Part shown: piece by piece, positions 34,465 through 45,704 of the stretch
How positions within the stretch are numbered: position 1 is the first letter of the stretch
Layout of the letters: the number at the start of each line of letters is the position of its first letter
Assembly: GCA_033026295.1 (NCBI GenBank)
Contig: CM065189.1
Coordinates: 248,001-312,000, forward strand
Direction: 5' to 3'
DNA from: Channa striata
Taxonomy: Eukaryota > Chordata > Actinopteri > Anabantiformes > Channidae
Length of the DNA: 64,000 nucleotides
Notes under the pieces: generated by a model
What the model saw: only the letters and a program-made list of their open reading frames with translations
Told to the model about the DNA's origin: nothing
Database searches by the model: none
Translations under genes and position numbers: made by a program

Positions 34465-36860
34465 AGATAGCGATGGGAAGTGCAGGTGACTGTGGCGATG
34501 CCTGTTCAAAACTCCGCAAACATTAACATTCGCTGTTGCTACGAGTGTTTAATGTGTCTCATATATCACATTTCCCGGGTTTCAAGTCGGGTTAACAAGG
34601 CTGCGACATATGAAGGACACGGTTACCCGTGTGGTGTTGGCACAGTGACTAAACGCAGCGTGAAGTCCGATAGAAGCTGTGGGATCGTGTGATCGACCCA
34701 GATCAACTTGTGATCCCTCTGCATCTGCGTCCACGGATTGTCATGTTACGGGTAGAGAAGTGAATATGTTTTACTCTAATCACTACGTTTATTTGTTCCA
34801 CGAGCTTTTTCCAAATGACATTTTTACGTGTCCTTCACCATCTGTGTAGTAAACTAGTTTAGTGTTGGTGTGGGACGCTGTAACTTCGGCAATAGTGAGC
34901 ATCAAACCTTAGTCGTCACACCCGAACTGGTCTTTGTCTTATTCTGTTGAATTAACCTGTTTTGATGACGTTTAGTGACGTCAGAAAAGCCAAACACACG
35001 CTGCTAAAAGATCGTCTAAACTGCTTTAGAGTGAGGACAGGATGAATCCAGGTAAAGTGGTAAACTGTCTTTAAACTAACCCATGACCAAAGCTAAGCAT
35101 TTTTCACTCTGTACAGTAAATGTTGAGTTCGTAAAGAAAAACGAGGCCTACTTTTTTTTATGAACGGCCTAATAATTTGTCTTCACTGTCTGTAAAACAC
35201 ATTTAATATGTATTTCGCCATGTTTTGATTTGGAATATAATGTGCAGTGTTCCCAATACGTTTGTGTGTAAGAAAATAAAAGCTTTTATACAGATTTTGA
35301 GCTTTACTATTTTACTGTACACACCACTTTTATTTTGAACACACCTGTAAAAGTCAGAACTGGTGAAAAGTGCAGCTGAACCACTGAAAGGCGAGACAAA
35401 ATAATCATTTGCACAAATGTGCTTTCATTCATGTACCAAACTGTAAGGTACTTCACTGTATGTCTTTTAGCATCAGATAAATGGTTAAATCAAACCATAT
35501 GAGACATGTAGTACTTTGATAGAACTGGTGATAATGGTCCACATGTGGGGTTTTATATTTCTACACATTTTTACATTTTACTTTGAACTAAAATCCACAT
35601 CAACTTAAAACAGTTGTTAAGAGTTCAGTACATTAGTAACATCTCAGTCTGACATGCAGTAAAGTATAAAGCAAGTACAAGTGTTCTACTTCTAATATTT
35701 ATTGTAGTGCTTTGTGTGAGTGAATGTGCTTTGTTTCTATCAGTCATATTTACCATTTAGTTAGATGTGTAAAGCTTTTGAATGTAACTGAGTTAAAAAC
35801 CAGAATATTGCTTGAGAAATGCTTATCACAAAATAACTTCAAATATTGTTGAAATTATTTTCTGCATACCTTTAAACAGTTGATGAAACAGTGCATATTC
35901 TTCAGTTGGCAGTGCTTTTAAATATGTGGACTAAATAATATACAGCATAAAACCCTTGCTGTTGCAATAATGTAATTCATATGACTTGATTATTAATAAA
36001 TACATCCATAAATTGTTACTGTCCAAAAAACACAGTGTGGCTTAGATGGTAGAGCATTATCCACCATCTACAAACTCAGTGGTTCAAACCCTGGAACCCC
36101 CCCGTAAAACATCCTTTGACAGGATGTTGAAGCCCAGGATAGCCTTCATGTTTGAACATGTGTAGATCCTTTTGGACAAGCGCTCTGTCAAATGACTAAA
36201 TACTGCAAACCTTGTCATTAATAAAATACTACGTTTCACAAAAGACATGACAAACATCACGGCACTCTGTCCATTTCTTAACAGTTACAGCTCACAGGGT
36301 CGAATCCCCGGTGATTGTTTTCCTAACTATCCAGCTATGTGACGATTTATATATATTATAAACCAATGTCAATGCTTCAGCCGACGTTGCTGATGATAAT
36401 GGCGTGCGTGAGGTTGTGGTAGCGGCCGAGGCGACCGAGGCGAAGCCTGATCATACAAACTCATACGTCAGTAAAAAGATTGTAATAAATACATGCTCCT
36501 GTCTTCACTTTCAACATCAGTCATATACGTTATTATTAGGCTAATGTCACATTGATTTTAAGTCCGCTCTGCACACTGAATGAAGCATAATCCAAATGAT
36601 CAACTCTCAACACGACGGCGCACTGGTATCGCACAGCCAGATTAACTTGAGACAGACTGCATCTTAACCTGACATAAATCGTGTCCCACATTGAAAGCAT
36701 ACAGGCATACTACGTGTAAACCTACATTTCCCTGTTATCTCCTACTTAATGAATTTCAAATAAAGAATATAAATACTTTATAATTACTGCCTAGTTTAAT
36801 GGTCATTATGATAATTACTTTGCACAGGTGCTGGGAATTATTCCATTATTGGCATCTGAC
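34465..36860. other. Element 5' non-coding region
   Basis: 2.4 kb between the left TIR and the integrase promoter. It holds a tRNA-derived SINE (36036-36215) and, at 36400-36422, a second copy of the subterminal sequence at 34442-34464 (22 of 23 bases). No long ORF with motifs. Confidence 0.6.
36036..36215 (+). mobile_element. tRNA-derived SINE with L2-type tail
   Basis: A box-like GTGGCTTAGATGGTAGAGC and B box GGTTCAAACCC about 40 bp apart form the tRNA-like head. The 3' part (TTTTGGACAAGCGCTCTGTC, AAATGACTAAATACTG) matches the GATAAAAGCGTCTGCTAAATGACTAAA-like tail that fish SINEs share with L2 LINEs. It is inserted in the Ginger 5' region. Confidence 0.7.
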
Positions 36861-36864
36861 AGTC

Positions 36865-36873
36865 TATAAAAGG
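36865..36873 (+). promoter_or_regulatory. TATA box of the Ginger integrase gene
   Basis: TATAAAAGG, a consensus TATA box, 306 bp upstream of the ATG at 37171 with a start-rich ATG-poor leader between. Position relative to the transcript start is unknown. Confidence 0.5.
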
Positions 36874-37170
36874 TTGGATCAAATTTCACAAATTCGTGGG
36901 TTTTGTGAGGAGACTGGATAGCTAAGAGCGAGTTACATATAGCGAGAGACAATTAATATAGCAATAGATACGTGAATGAGCGAAAGTGGTGAGTTTTGTG
37001 TGAATCTGTTTGTAAAACCTGGTGTGGATTTGTGTGGATTGTATTGTCTGTGAAGTTTGTGTGTGTTTGTAGTCTAGGTGGTGGGTGTAGGAGGAGGGTA
37101 ATTGAGGAGGGTAGGTTAGTAGGGAAGTAGGTTAGAGAAAGGGACAGACAGGGTGGTTACCACTACTGCC

Positions 37171-38908
37171 ATGGACCCCAAATTAGTACAGGAGATAATG
37201 GCAGTTAAACTCCATAACCAATATCCTGAGGGCTTGACAAGCAAACAACGATTTGTCATAAAAAGAAGAGCTGAAAGCTTCAGGATAAAGGGTGAGGGTG
37301 TACAGTATGCAATGCAGATAGTTAATTCACAACTACCATTGCATGCATTCCAGTAAATGACAAATTATGGTATTTAAACATCAGATGGAGACCTGTACTA
37401 CATATGCAGGCGAAAGAAAAATAAGTCAGAGCACCTCGCCAAAGTGGTCTGTAGTGCACAAGAAGCCAGCAACATTTTTGAGGAGTTCCACTGCAGTCAC
37501 TTTGGTGGACACTGTGGCGTGGAGAAAACTCACAGTGCCATAATCAGCCGCTACTACTGGCCTGGCATGGAGAATGACCTCAGAAAATGGGTAAGTGTTT
37601 CAACATTATGAACTAGAAGTGTTTCTGTAATGTGCATGACTTCTTTTGCTTATACTTCTTGTTGACTTTACGAGTTAGAAATCTTTATTATGTTAAGTTG
37701 TAATTAATATAATCTTCAACTGTAATGCCAATTTATGTGTGTGTGTTTATTTTTCTTCCATTCAGATTGCTCAGTGCTCACAGTGTCAGAGCAAGAGGGC
37801 CAATATCAAAGAAAAAAAACAATACATGCCAATAGAGGTACTGTAATGGCCACTATTCCATAACATGATTACATTCAAACACAACCAGTGATGCAATGCT
37901 TCTGAATTGTTGTGTCCTAGGTAACACAGCCCCTTGAACTAGTTGGGATGGATCTAGTGGGTAAACTCACACTGACCACGGGTGGCAACCAGTACATTTG
38001 TGTGATGGTTGACTATTTTACGAAGTGGGCAGAGGCCTACCCACTAAAAAGCAAAACAGCAGAAGAGGTGACAAATTGTATTCTTGATTTCTTTTACAAA
38101 TTTGGTGCACCTAAACGTCTGCTAACAGATCAGGGTCAGAGTTTTGCAAAAAGGTATGTTAATGCATGAATGAGTATGAATCCCACCTAATGCAAGTGAC
38201 CTTGACTTACTGTTTTGTTGTGTTGACTTTCTATCATCAACCACATATTTCAAGGTCAATTATGGCTTGTGTAAGACTCTGGGTATAGAGCGAAGCCTGT
38301 GTTCTCCATACCATCCCCAAACAAATGGCTTGGTGGAAAAATTGAATGGAACAATACAGAGGTAAGTGTTCTTCAGTTATTTCCTACATCCAGAGTATAA
38401 TAATCCTTAATCCATCTAACACAATGTTCAATTTGTAAACATTAGAGCCTTTAGAATTTATTTTATGCATTGATGCCCATTCTTTCATTTCAAGGTCCCT
38501 AAATAAAATGGTGGCAGACCACCAATGTTTTTGGCAGGTTAAGGAGGAGAAGGTGAAACACTTGGTCCTTAATGAAAAGGTCAGTGAGGGAATAAAAAAC
38601 CAGGCGGGAACGTTCTTTGAGGTGTCGAAAAACATTAAAAGAGTCAAGACACAGTGCGCAAAAGAAAGGAGAAAATGGGACAAGAGGACAATTTTAAAGT
38701 AGGAGACCTCGTACTGCAAAAAAACCGTCGGCAAGACTTGAGAAAAGGAGGCAAACTGGAAGCTGACATGCTTGGACCCTTTAAGATCCTCAGGCTAGAG
38801 GACAAAAGTGCAGACCTGGTGTCCGAAAAGGGAAAGAAAATAATAAAGGTCAACATAGATCATCTGACACATTACTTCCAGCCAGGGAGAGGATCCCTGC
38901 CAAAGTAG
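37171..38908 (+). pseudogene. Ginger transposase (gypsy-like DDE integrase), spliced, with frame breaks
   Basis: Exons 37171-37291, 37385-37590, 37766-37837, 37921-38153, 38255-38361, 38495-38908, all with GT..AG ends. Domains in order: N-terminal block (QRFVIKRRAESFRIK, spliced to DGDLYYICRR), H2C2 zinc finger (HCSHFGGHCGVEKTH, CSQCQ), integrase core with the catalytic triad visible (D in VGMDLVG, D in LLTDQGQSF, E in NGLVEKLNG), then a GPF-type end (EADMLGPFKILRLEDKSADL). This enzyme would cut and join the element ends. The ATG has a good context (GCCATGG). Breaks: the exon 4/5 junction does not keep frame in my reading (phase 2 meets phase 0), and one frameshift lies between about 38640 and 38700. 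Typical fish annotation of relatives is KRAB-A domain-containing protein 2-like. Confidence 0.8.
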
Positions 38909-38916
38909 GTAAAATA

Positions 38917-40884
38917 ATGGATCCTTCTTCTCTGGCTGGAACTTCAGCAGCACATTCAACACCACACACCAGTACACAAAACATACAGACAAAACCGACA
39001 TGCACCGCACTAGACACCAGTTCAATATCAACGAATCACCCACCACCAGACACCAAGACCTCGGATCCCAGTGAGGCAGAACACTGTAAGTAAACTGGCG
39101 CAAGTTGCACGTCAGATGATAATTTTAAACATATGACTAACCTTTTGTTTTATGTTTCTTACCAGTAATCCAAAACATATGGGCTGGCAACAAAAAGAAC
39201 ACCCTGTGGTCTAAGATAGGACCATTTAAATTGTTTTCAGAAAATCTGATGGACTTGGCCCCAGGGAAGCAACTGGAGAGTGAGGTACTTGTTTTTTAAA
39301 CGTCTATTGTCTTCCATTTGATTGTTTAGATGGTGTGAGAAATAAATGAGTTCCTCTTTTGCTTGTAGATTGTAAATGCCTATTTAACATTGGTGGGGGC
39401 AAAAATAGGCGCGGTAATTATTGATTCATATGCCATGACTTCAGTCTGGGAGCGAGCACAGAAAGGTTTAAGAAAGGTGAGAAGAATTTCCCTGTTATAT
39501 TTGTGTGTTTGAAACTTGGTCATTATCTGTTAGGTTTTGCTTTTGTTTTGTAGCTGGACTTATTCCGATATGAGGTGGCAGCTGGTGCAGTGTGTCACAA
39601 CGGACACTGGACACTCATTGTAAGTATTGTTGGCATATAAAACCTGAAATGGTCTGAATGCGAGCACTGGCTAATTGAGAATTCTCTTCTTAAAGATCAT
39701 GTATCTGAAGGAGATGAGGGCCTTGTTCCTAGACCCTTTTGGAGCAACACAAGATCAAATAAATCATTGCCGGGAAGTAACAAGGTGAGTATAAAGACTG
39801 CTTTCATGTTTGCTGTAGCCATATTAGCATACAGGACAATTTGTAGACAGACAGGCACAGAACATTTATCTTCTTAAATTGTGTCCTAACTACTGTAGAA
39901 CTAGATCAACACAAACTTGTTATTAAACTATGACACTCAATTAGTTGATTTAAAAAGGCTGATGTTGACTGTCAAACTTGAACACCTGTATTCAAAAGTT
40001 TCCTTTATTCTAGAGCACTGGTCCGAACAAAGCGTCCAGCCATTGGCAAATGGGGATGTTCAACAATAGCTCATCCAAAGCAGCAAGATGCCAGATCATG
40101 TGGTGTGTGTAAGGTAATTATTTCATTGTGTATTTGTTATTATAAACTTCTACATTGTATTTGTATTTACACTTAACAATGTGTAAGCTCGCAGAACAGA
40201 TCCTCCAGAAGAGGAAGGTGGACTTCCCTGTCTACCAAGAGGGGGTAGCCAGGTTACGACTGGAAATGGCAGTGTCCTTGGTGACTAACTCAGGTATATT
40301 GGAACAAATTAATGCAAATATATCTGTGTTAGTGTTTTACTCTGCATGACAGCTTTCTTTTTTAACAGATGACCTGTCCCAGCTTTGTCGAGCGTGTGGG
40401 GAGAGGAGCTCAGGAGCTGAAATTGATGAGTGGATAAGAAGAGGACTCAAAATCAATTTTGACCTGCAAACTGGGAAGCACCTTGAATGGGTTATCAGGA
40501 GCACTGGGTGATGTGTCGCAATCTTATAGAAATTGTTGTTATCTTATGGTGTAAATTTACCTAACTTGCATGTCTTGCACTTTTGGAGAACACTGGAGCA
40601 CCTGAAGGGAATATGAAGTGTGTTGACTCTGAGGACCCACAAGTAAGAGTTGGATATGAAGATATGTTGCCATGCGTGTTTAGAACTAAGACAAGGACAG
40701 TTTAAACTCTTCATTAGACTATCTCGTCTGTATGTGAGCAAGCTGACAATGTTATGGCTTTGTCCTAACGTAATGTTTATTTCCCTTCCAGATTGAGTGC
40801 ACCACATGTAAACTCTGGTACCACACTGCATGTGTTGGCGGTCCCTCCACAGAGGGACCTTATTCATGTCCTTCATGTAACTAA
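38917..40884 (+). CDS. Ginger second gene: Ulp1-like cysteine protease with PHD-like C-terminus
   Basis: Exons 38917-39085 (ATG; S/T/P-rich MDPSSLAGTSAAHST), 39166-39284, 39369-39476, 39554-39619, 39696-39784, 40014-40113, 40188-40293, 40369-40507, 40589-40642, 40792-40884 (TAA). Phases agree at the first six junctions. The Ulp1/SENP (C48) triad is visible: His in HNGHWTLI, Asp in ALFLDPFGA, Cys in KQQDARSCGVC with the upstream Gln. The end (LCRACGERS; IECTTCKLWYHTACVGG; YSCPSC) has the CxxC...HxxC...CxxC spacing of a PHD finger, though the first cysteine pair is incomplete. One junction (40507/40589) does not keep frame in my reading. An AATAAA overlaps the stop. Likely role: accessory SUMO-protease-like function carried by the transposon; this is inferred from domains. 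Confidence 0.72.
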
Positions 40885-40888
40885 TAAA

Positions 40889-41528
40889 GACATGAAAATT
40901 ATTAAGGATTATGTGGTCATCTTTTTAACAAGTGACACTCTGAGGTATGTGTAGCTGCCATTATAAGATGGGAAGCTTGCAATGCACACTTGCGTTTCCT
41001 ACAGAACACTGCCAAACTAGAATATACTACACCTCAAACTTGATGTGTATTTATCACCTATTCTATGAGGTAGTTCTTACTTTAATACTGGTGTCTAACA
41101 GTCTCTACAGCTGATGGTCAAAACATGCCAGTGTCATTTGAATGCCGTGCCTTAAGACTACAAGCATTACTTAAATAACTGTATAAAATGCTGCGAGTCT
41201 TAACCTTAACCATACCCTTTACTAATGAATTCTTGGCGTAGGCTCACTCTTTTTGAGTAATACACACGATCCGTTATGACCACTACGCGGAAGTTTTTGT
41301 AATCTTGCAAATATAGCTTTTACACTAATCTGATCAAGAATATGTTTTTTATTAATATTATGCCCTACGCCTCCGGCTAATGTTTCAGAACAGTTTGAGA
41401 CAAAAAGGAATAGACTGCATTGTTAGAGCCAGTATAAACGAAAGACGAGGAAGTAGACTAGGACAAGCCTTATTTCCTGTTTTGTCGGCATGGGGTCCTG
41501 AAAAACCACGCCCACTACACATCTGGCC
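40889..41528. other. Element 3' non-coding region
   Basis: From the polyadenylation signal to the right TIR. No further ORF with motifs. Confidence 0.6.
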
Positions 41529-41579
41529 CACGCACGCGAATATCACCAGACAATCTGATTCACCAGTTAATCTGGAACA
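41529..41579 (-). repeat. Right terminal inverted repeat of the Ginger element
   Basis: Reverse complement begins TGTTCCAGATTAACTGGTG and ends TCTGGTGATATTCGCGTGCG, TG. Followed immediately by the target duplication TCGG at 41580-41583. Confidence 0.9.
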
Positions 41580-42197
41580 TCGGACGCTGATGTTGGCTTT
41601 AGTGCATTTTCTTATGATGTGAGACGGTCTCGAGTCCCGTAGAATACTTTTTATTTTATTAATGTTCAAAGTCCGACTGAATAACTTCATCTGGGACAGG
41701 TTTACACAAACAGAGGCCTAAAGACAAATATAGTAACGTATAGATTTAACATTTTATTAAAAACAGACCAAGGCAACACACAAGCAGAGGCCTCGCTGCT
41801 CGTTCCTTTCGTCCAACCGCTTCCGTATTTACGTACATCGTTTAAACTGCGTTGTTGACCGTCACCTTTACTCAAACAAAACAAGCCTCAAAAGAACAAT
41901 TACATTCAAGTTTAGTGTTAATGAAACGAACAACAGACAAACTGGCATAGACGAGGACGGCTAACATGTTGTCTTCCTGCTTTCAACAGCTGCCGTAACA
42001 ACGAGCAACAACCGACGCTTTCGGAAGTCGGTCACTTGTGCTGACATTTGGATGATGTGTGTTGAAGGCTGATATTATGATGATCCACAATGACACAAGG
42101 ACAAAGTCACTCTGCTCATTTTAGAGAAAACACCATTGATTAGCACATATCTGATTATTACTAATGATTTGATCCACATCTGTGATTCTTTATTCAG

Positions 42198-43200
42198 ATT
42201 AAGGAGCTGCTTGTTATCAAAGATCAGCTCTGGTTCTCTGGTCTCAGCTCTGAAGTCCAACCCCTCCCATCTGACAGAACTGGACCTGAGTGGAAACAAC
42301 CTGGGGGGTTCAGCAGCAATGAAGGTTCTGTCTGATCTTGTGAAGAGTCCAGACTGTCGACTGGAGACTCTGAGGTCAGTAGAGGGTTGGAGTCAGTCCA
42401 TGCTGCTTTCAGCTGTGTTGTACTAAACCCAGTTAGTGTCAGAGCAAAGATCCAGTATTTCCTGTTAAGCTCCAACCTTCTCAGTGAAGCTGTGAGAGGA
42501 GAATGGGGACAGGCTTCAGGGTTGGACAGAAATCAGCCAATCAGATCAGCCAGAAGCTTGTTGTGATCATGTGTGTGAGTTGAGGTGAAGACGACTGTTG
42601 TTGTGTCTCTTCTTTTCTCAACAGATTGGGTTTTAATCTTTGTAAAGATGAAGAGAAGCAGGACAGTAAATGGTAAATGTTCTGCACTTATATTATGCTT
42701 TTCTACCTGTTGGTACTCAAAGCACTTTACACTGCTTCTTATCTACCCATTCACACTCTCAAACACACACACATTCATACACCGATAGCAGACACTCACC
42801 GGGAGCAACTAAGTGGGGTTCAGTGTCTTGCTCAAGGACACTTCGACATGTGACCAGAGGAGCCAGGGATCGAACCAAAAACAGTGGGATTGGTGGACGA
42901 CCGCACTACAAACTGAGCCACAGTCGCTTCACACAGTGTGTGAGCAGAGAGTCTCTGACTGGACCATGTTACTGGGAGCTGGAGTGGAGAGCAGAGCTTC
43001 ATCCAGCAGTGACTGACAGAGGAACCAGAAGAAGTGGAGATGAACAGCTCCAATGTCCAGTCCACCATGGTCCCTGTGTCCCTCTGGATCTGCTGAGGAC
43101 CAGCAGTGGATCTGGACTGTTGTGCTGCTGCTCTGTCCTTCTCCACAGTCTCTGCAGATACACTGACACTCCTCCACTCATCCACTTCCACCTGGATTTG
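42198..43200 (+). pseudogene. NLRC3-like fragment: one LRR exon and a broken B30.2 exon
   Basis: 42198-42374 is a clean 177-bp LRR exon (SLVSALKSNPSHLTELDLSG, SPDCRLETLR) with acceptor TTTATTCAG and donor GTCAGT. A second acceptor (TTCTCAACAG, ending at 42624) opens a further exon that is interrupted by a SINE at 42668-42927. After the SINE the SPRY block SLTGPCYWELEWRAEL follows, then frameshifted SPRY remnants to about 43200. No NACHT exon is present. Orientation is opposite to the main NLR gene, from which it is separated by the Ginger element. Dead fragment. Confidence 0.8.
42668..42927 (-). mobile_element. tRNA-derived SINE inside the B30.2 exon
   Basis: On the minus strand the head reads GCGACTGTGGCTCAGT (A box) and TTGGTTCGATCCCTGGCTCC (B box). 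The body then gives the conserved block read on the plus strand as CAGTGTCTTGCTCAAGGACA, and the far end reads GCAGAACATTTACCATTT on the minus strand. This is a very common fish SINE. No clear target duplication seen. Confidence 0.8.
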
Positions 43201-43209
43201 ACTTATTTT

Positions 43210-44030
43210 TGCGTCACATTCAGATTTATTCTGTTTCCGTTTTTAATTCACATTGTCATTCTATAATGCTTTGATCAACAAGTGCATAAGCAGAACCTAC
43301 ATCTTCTTTAACAAACCTTTCTCACTGACATAACCGAGACGGCTGGAATCCCCCAAATCTAACTAGACCCAGCAAACTAGCCTAACTTCTCCATCCTTTT
43401 TTAGTGTTTTACATCCCATATCTGATTGTACATTGTTCTTGTTATTCATTTTTTTAATGATTCCTTTAAATTTAATAAGTGGCTCACATCTGATGGATGG
43501 CGTGCCACGTGAGTGGCACCGAGTTTCAGCAGCTATGTCCATTTCTGTGTTTTTCTTCCTGTCTGCCTGTGTTTATTTCCATGCTATATGTTTCTTTAAA
43601 CCCCTGTGGAGTTGTGCAACTAGTGGTAAAAACTTTATCATCTGTTAAGATCTATATGTCTGTTGTATGCGCTCTTACTCATTGTTCACAGAAGGCACTA
43701 GAATGTTCTGTTTTCTGTTTTTACCGGTATTACGGTAAAGAGTGCGATACATGTGTATGTGTCTCTGTTATAACACATGTCGGATGTACAGAGCTGACAA
43801 GACGTTCCTGTTATAAATAAACGGCTTGTTCCATAGCCAAAAGGAGAAGACTTCTCTTACTCTTAACAAATTACGCAGGAGTTGCGGCATACAATAGGTT
43901 ATGGGCCCAGAGGTGAAGATAAGATAAATGAATGTTTTGAGAAATTCTTTTTGGACACTTTTAGCACTACGCGTGACAAAGTTAGCAAAACGGAGCTAGC
44001 AAAATGGCAAGTCGAGTAACCCGTCACGGC
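43210..44030 (+). mobile_element. Probable 5' LTR/leader of the copia element
   Basis: Holds a TATAAATAAA-type promoter/polyadenylation region near 43813 and, near 43898, GGTTATGGGCCCAGAGG, which sits where a primer-binding site would be, shortly before gag-like sequence. LTR limits and a matching 3' LTR were not found, so the call is contextual. Confidence 0.35.
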
Positions 44031-44451
44031 CCCCCAACTTCTCTTTGACGGCATTGAAGATAAGTATGAGCTTTGGGAAACAAGATGCCCACTGCTGCTG
44101 ACGCTGAAGCATTAGCCGAAGACGCATGGAAGATTGCAGACTGCTATGCTGAGCTAATAAGACTAATAGACGATAGCAGCCTGTCCCTGATAAGATATGA
44201 AGCCAGTGATGATGGTAGAAGAGCTGATAAGATATGGGGAAGTTAAATGCATCCGTTCAGACAACGGTACTGAGTTTACAAGTCATGAGTTTCAAACGTT
44301 GCTAAGAAAGAACAGGATAAGGCATGAAACATCTGCACCTTACTCACCACACCAGAATGGTACAGCAGAGAGGAGTTGGAGAACCCTCCACGAGATGAGT
44401 AGATGCTTACTAATAGAGAGTAGACTACCAAATTAGCTGTGGAACTCTTAT

Positions 44452-44964
44452 GTGAGAAACAGGTGTTATGATAGGTCCAAAAAGAAAACTGCCTACGAGT
44501 TGTTCACAGGCAAGAAGCCAAACCTATCCAAGATGCAAAAATTTGGATCTACATGTTTCGCTTACAGGCAAAACACTGGGAAATTAGACCCTAGATGTGA
44601 TCAAGGCATTTTCATTGGCTATGATAAAAACAGCCCAGCTTACCTGGTGTACTACCCAGACACAGAAAACATTCTGAAGCACAGGTTAGTGAAGTTTACA
44701 ACTAAAACAACCAGTGAGAGCGAAACACAAACTTCTGAGCCACACATTGAGTATGAGAATGTTAATCCTATGGTTCAAAACCAGAAAGATGATGAAATGG
44801 AAGCAAGTGATAGAAATGATGTTCGTGAGGTCTTACCTGAACAAACTGAATCCAAGTGTCAGAATAAAATCACAGGGGAGAAAATCAGAACAAAGCAGAG
44901 ACCAGTCCATCTATGTGAATCTGAGACTGAGTCCAAACATGTGTTGATTCATGTTACAGACTAA
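44452..44964 (+). CDS. Copia integrase C-terminal/linker ORF fragment
   Basis: 170 residues, same frame as the integrase piece at 44197-44436 but after its stop. AYELFTGKKPNLSKMQKFGS, then FIGYDKNSPAYLVYYPDT, is the conserved end of copia integrase (usual GxKPxxxHLRxFG, FxGYxxxxxxYRxxxP). A charged, poorly conserved linker follows before the RT. Confidence 0.75.
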   Translation: MRNRCYDRSKKKTAYELFTGKKPNLSKMQKFGSTCFAYRQNTGKLDPRCDQGIFIGYDKNSPAYLVYYPDTENILKHRLVKFTTKTTSESETQTSEPHIEYENVNPMVQNQKDDEMEASDRNDVREVLPEQTESKCQNKITGEKIRTKQRPVHLCESETESKHVLIHVTD

Positions 44965-45032
44965 TATGTAACATACCCCGAGACTATGAGGAAGCCATTT
45001 CATCAAATGATTCACAACAGTGGAAAAAGGCT

Positions 45033-45704
45033 ATGGATGAGGAGATGAGCTCACTGGAAGAGAACGAGACTTTCACCCTCACCCAGTTACCACCCGGAAA
45101 AAGAACAGTGGGAGGTAGATGGGTCTACACACTGAAGACAGACATTGATGGTCAAGAAAAGTACAAAGCAAGATACGTAGCAAAAGGCTACAGTCAGAAA
45201 CCAGGAACTGACTATGAAGAGACATTTTCGCCTACAGCTGATATGACAAGTGTCAGAGTGATGATGCAGAAAGCAGCTCAAGAAAATCCAGTTTTACACC
45301 AGATGGATGTTAAAACTGCTTATCTACATGCACCAATCGCCTGTGAAATACACATGGAACAACCTAAAGGTTATGAAAAGATGTCAGAAACAAGTGAAAA
45401 GCTTGTATGTAAATTTCAGAAATCACTTTATGGTCTCAAACAGTCCAGGAGGAACTGGAATGTTATGCTACACAACTGTTTAGTTAAGAACAACTTAAGT
45501 CCAGCTGACAAGTGTGTGTATACAAGAGAGAATTATGAAGGAAAAGTGATCATCATAATATGGGTAGATGACCTGATCATAGCTGCAGACAATACAAATG
45601 TACTGACAGACATAAAGAAAACACTCACTGAAAGGTTCAAAATGAAAGACCTGGGAAAGTTAAAACATTTTTCTATTCTTGTGTCTTCCAAGATTCAAGT
45701 TTAA
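45033..45704 (+). CDS. Copia reverse-transcriptase ORF fragment
   Basis: 223 residues covering RT fingers and palm. Motifs: RWVYTLKTDIDGQEKYKARY, TFSPTADMTSVR, MDVKTAYLHA, SLYGLKQSRRNW, WVDDLIIAAD (catalytic DD intact), and LGKLKHF, after which the frame ends early where GxxxxR would follow. The copia type order and motif wording (not gypsy) are clear. The frame is shifted against the integrase ORF. Confidence 0.88.
   Translation: MDEEMSSLEENETFTLTQLPPGKRTVGGRWVYTLKTDIDGQEKYKARYVAKGYSQKPGTDYEETFSPTADMTSVRVMMQKAAQENPVLHQMDVKTAYLHAPIACEIHMEQPKGYEKMSETSEKLVCKFQKSLYGLKQSRRNWNVMLHNCLVKNNLSPADKCVYTRENYEGKVIIIIWVDDLIIAADNTNVLTDIKKTLTERFKMKDLGKLKHFSILVSSKIQV

Larger units (their letters stand above)
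34404..41579 (+). mobile_element. Complete Ginger-type DNA transposon (7176 bp)
   Basis: Both ends start TGTTCC and carry inverted repeats of about 50 bp (34404-34452 and 41529-41579; 19 + 22 matched positions with two mismatches around a variable 8-10-bp middle). The insertion is flanked by an exact 4-bp direct repeat TCGG (34400-34403 and 41580-41583). Inside, on the plus strand, are a spliced gypsy-like DDE integrase gene (37171-38908) and a spliced Ulp1-like protease/PHD gene (38917-40884). TGT..ACA ends, 4-bp target duplication and a gypsy-like integrase as transposase are, as I recall, the defining traits of the Ginger1 superfamily. Lesions in the integrase gene suggest it is recently dead or relies on splicing that I could not resolve. 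Confidence 0.85.

Noticed and set aside
41380..41690. ORFs on both strands over the right Ginger end
   Set aside because: They run across the TIR and target duplication and into flanking DNA, so they are chance frames.
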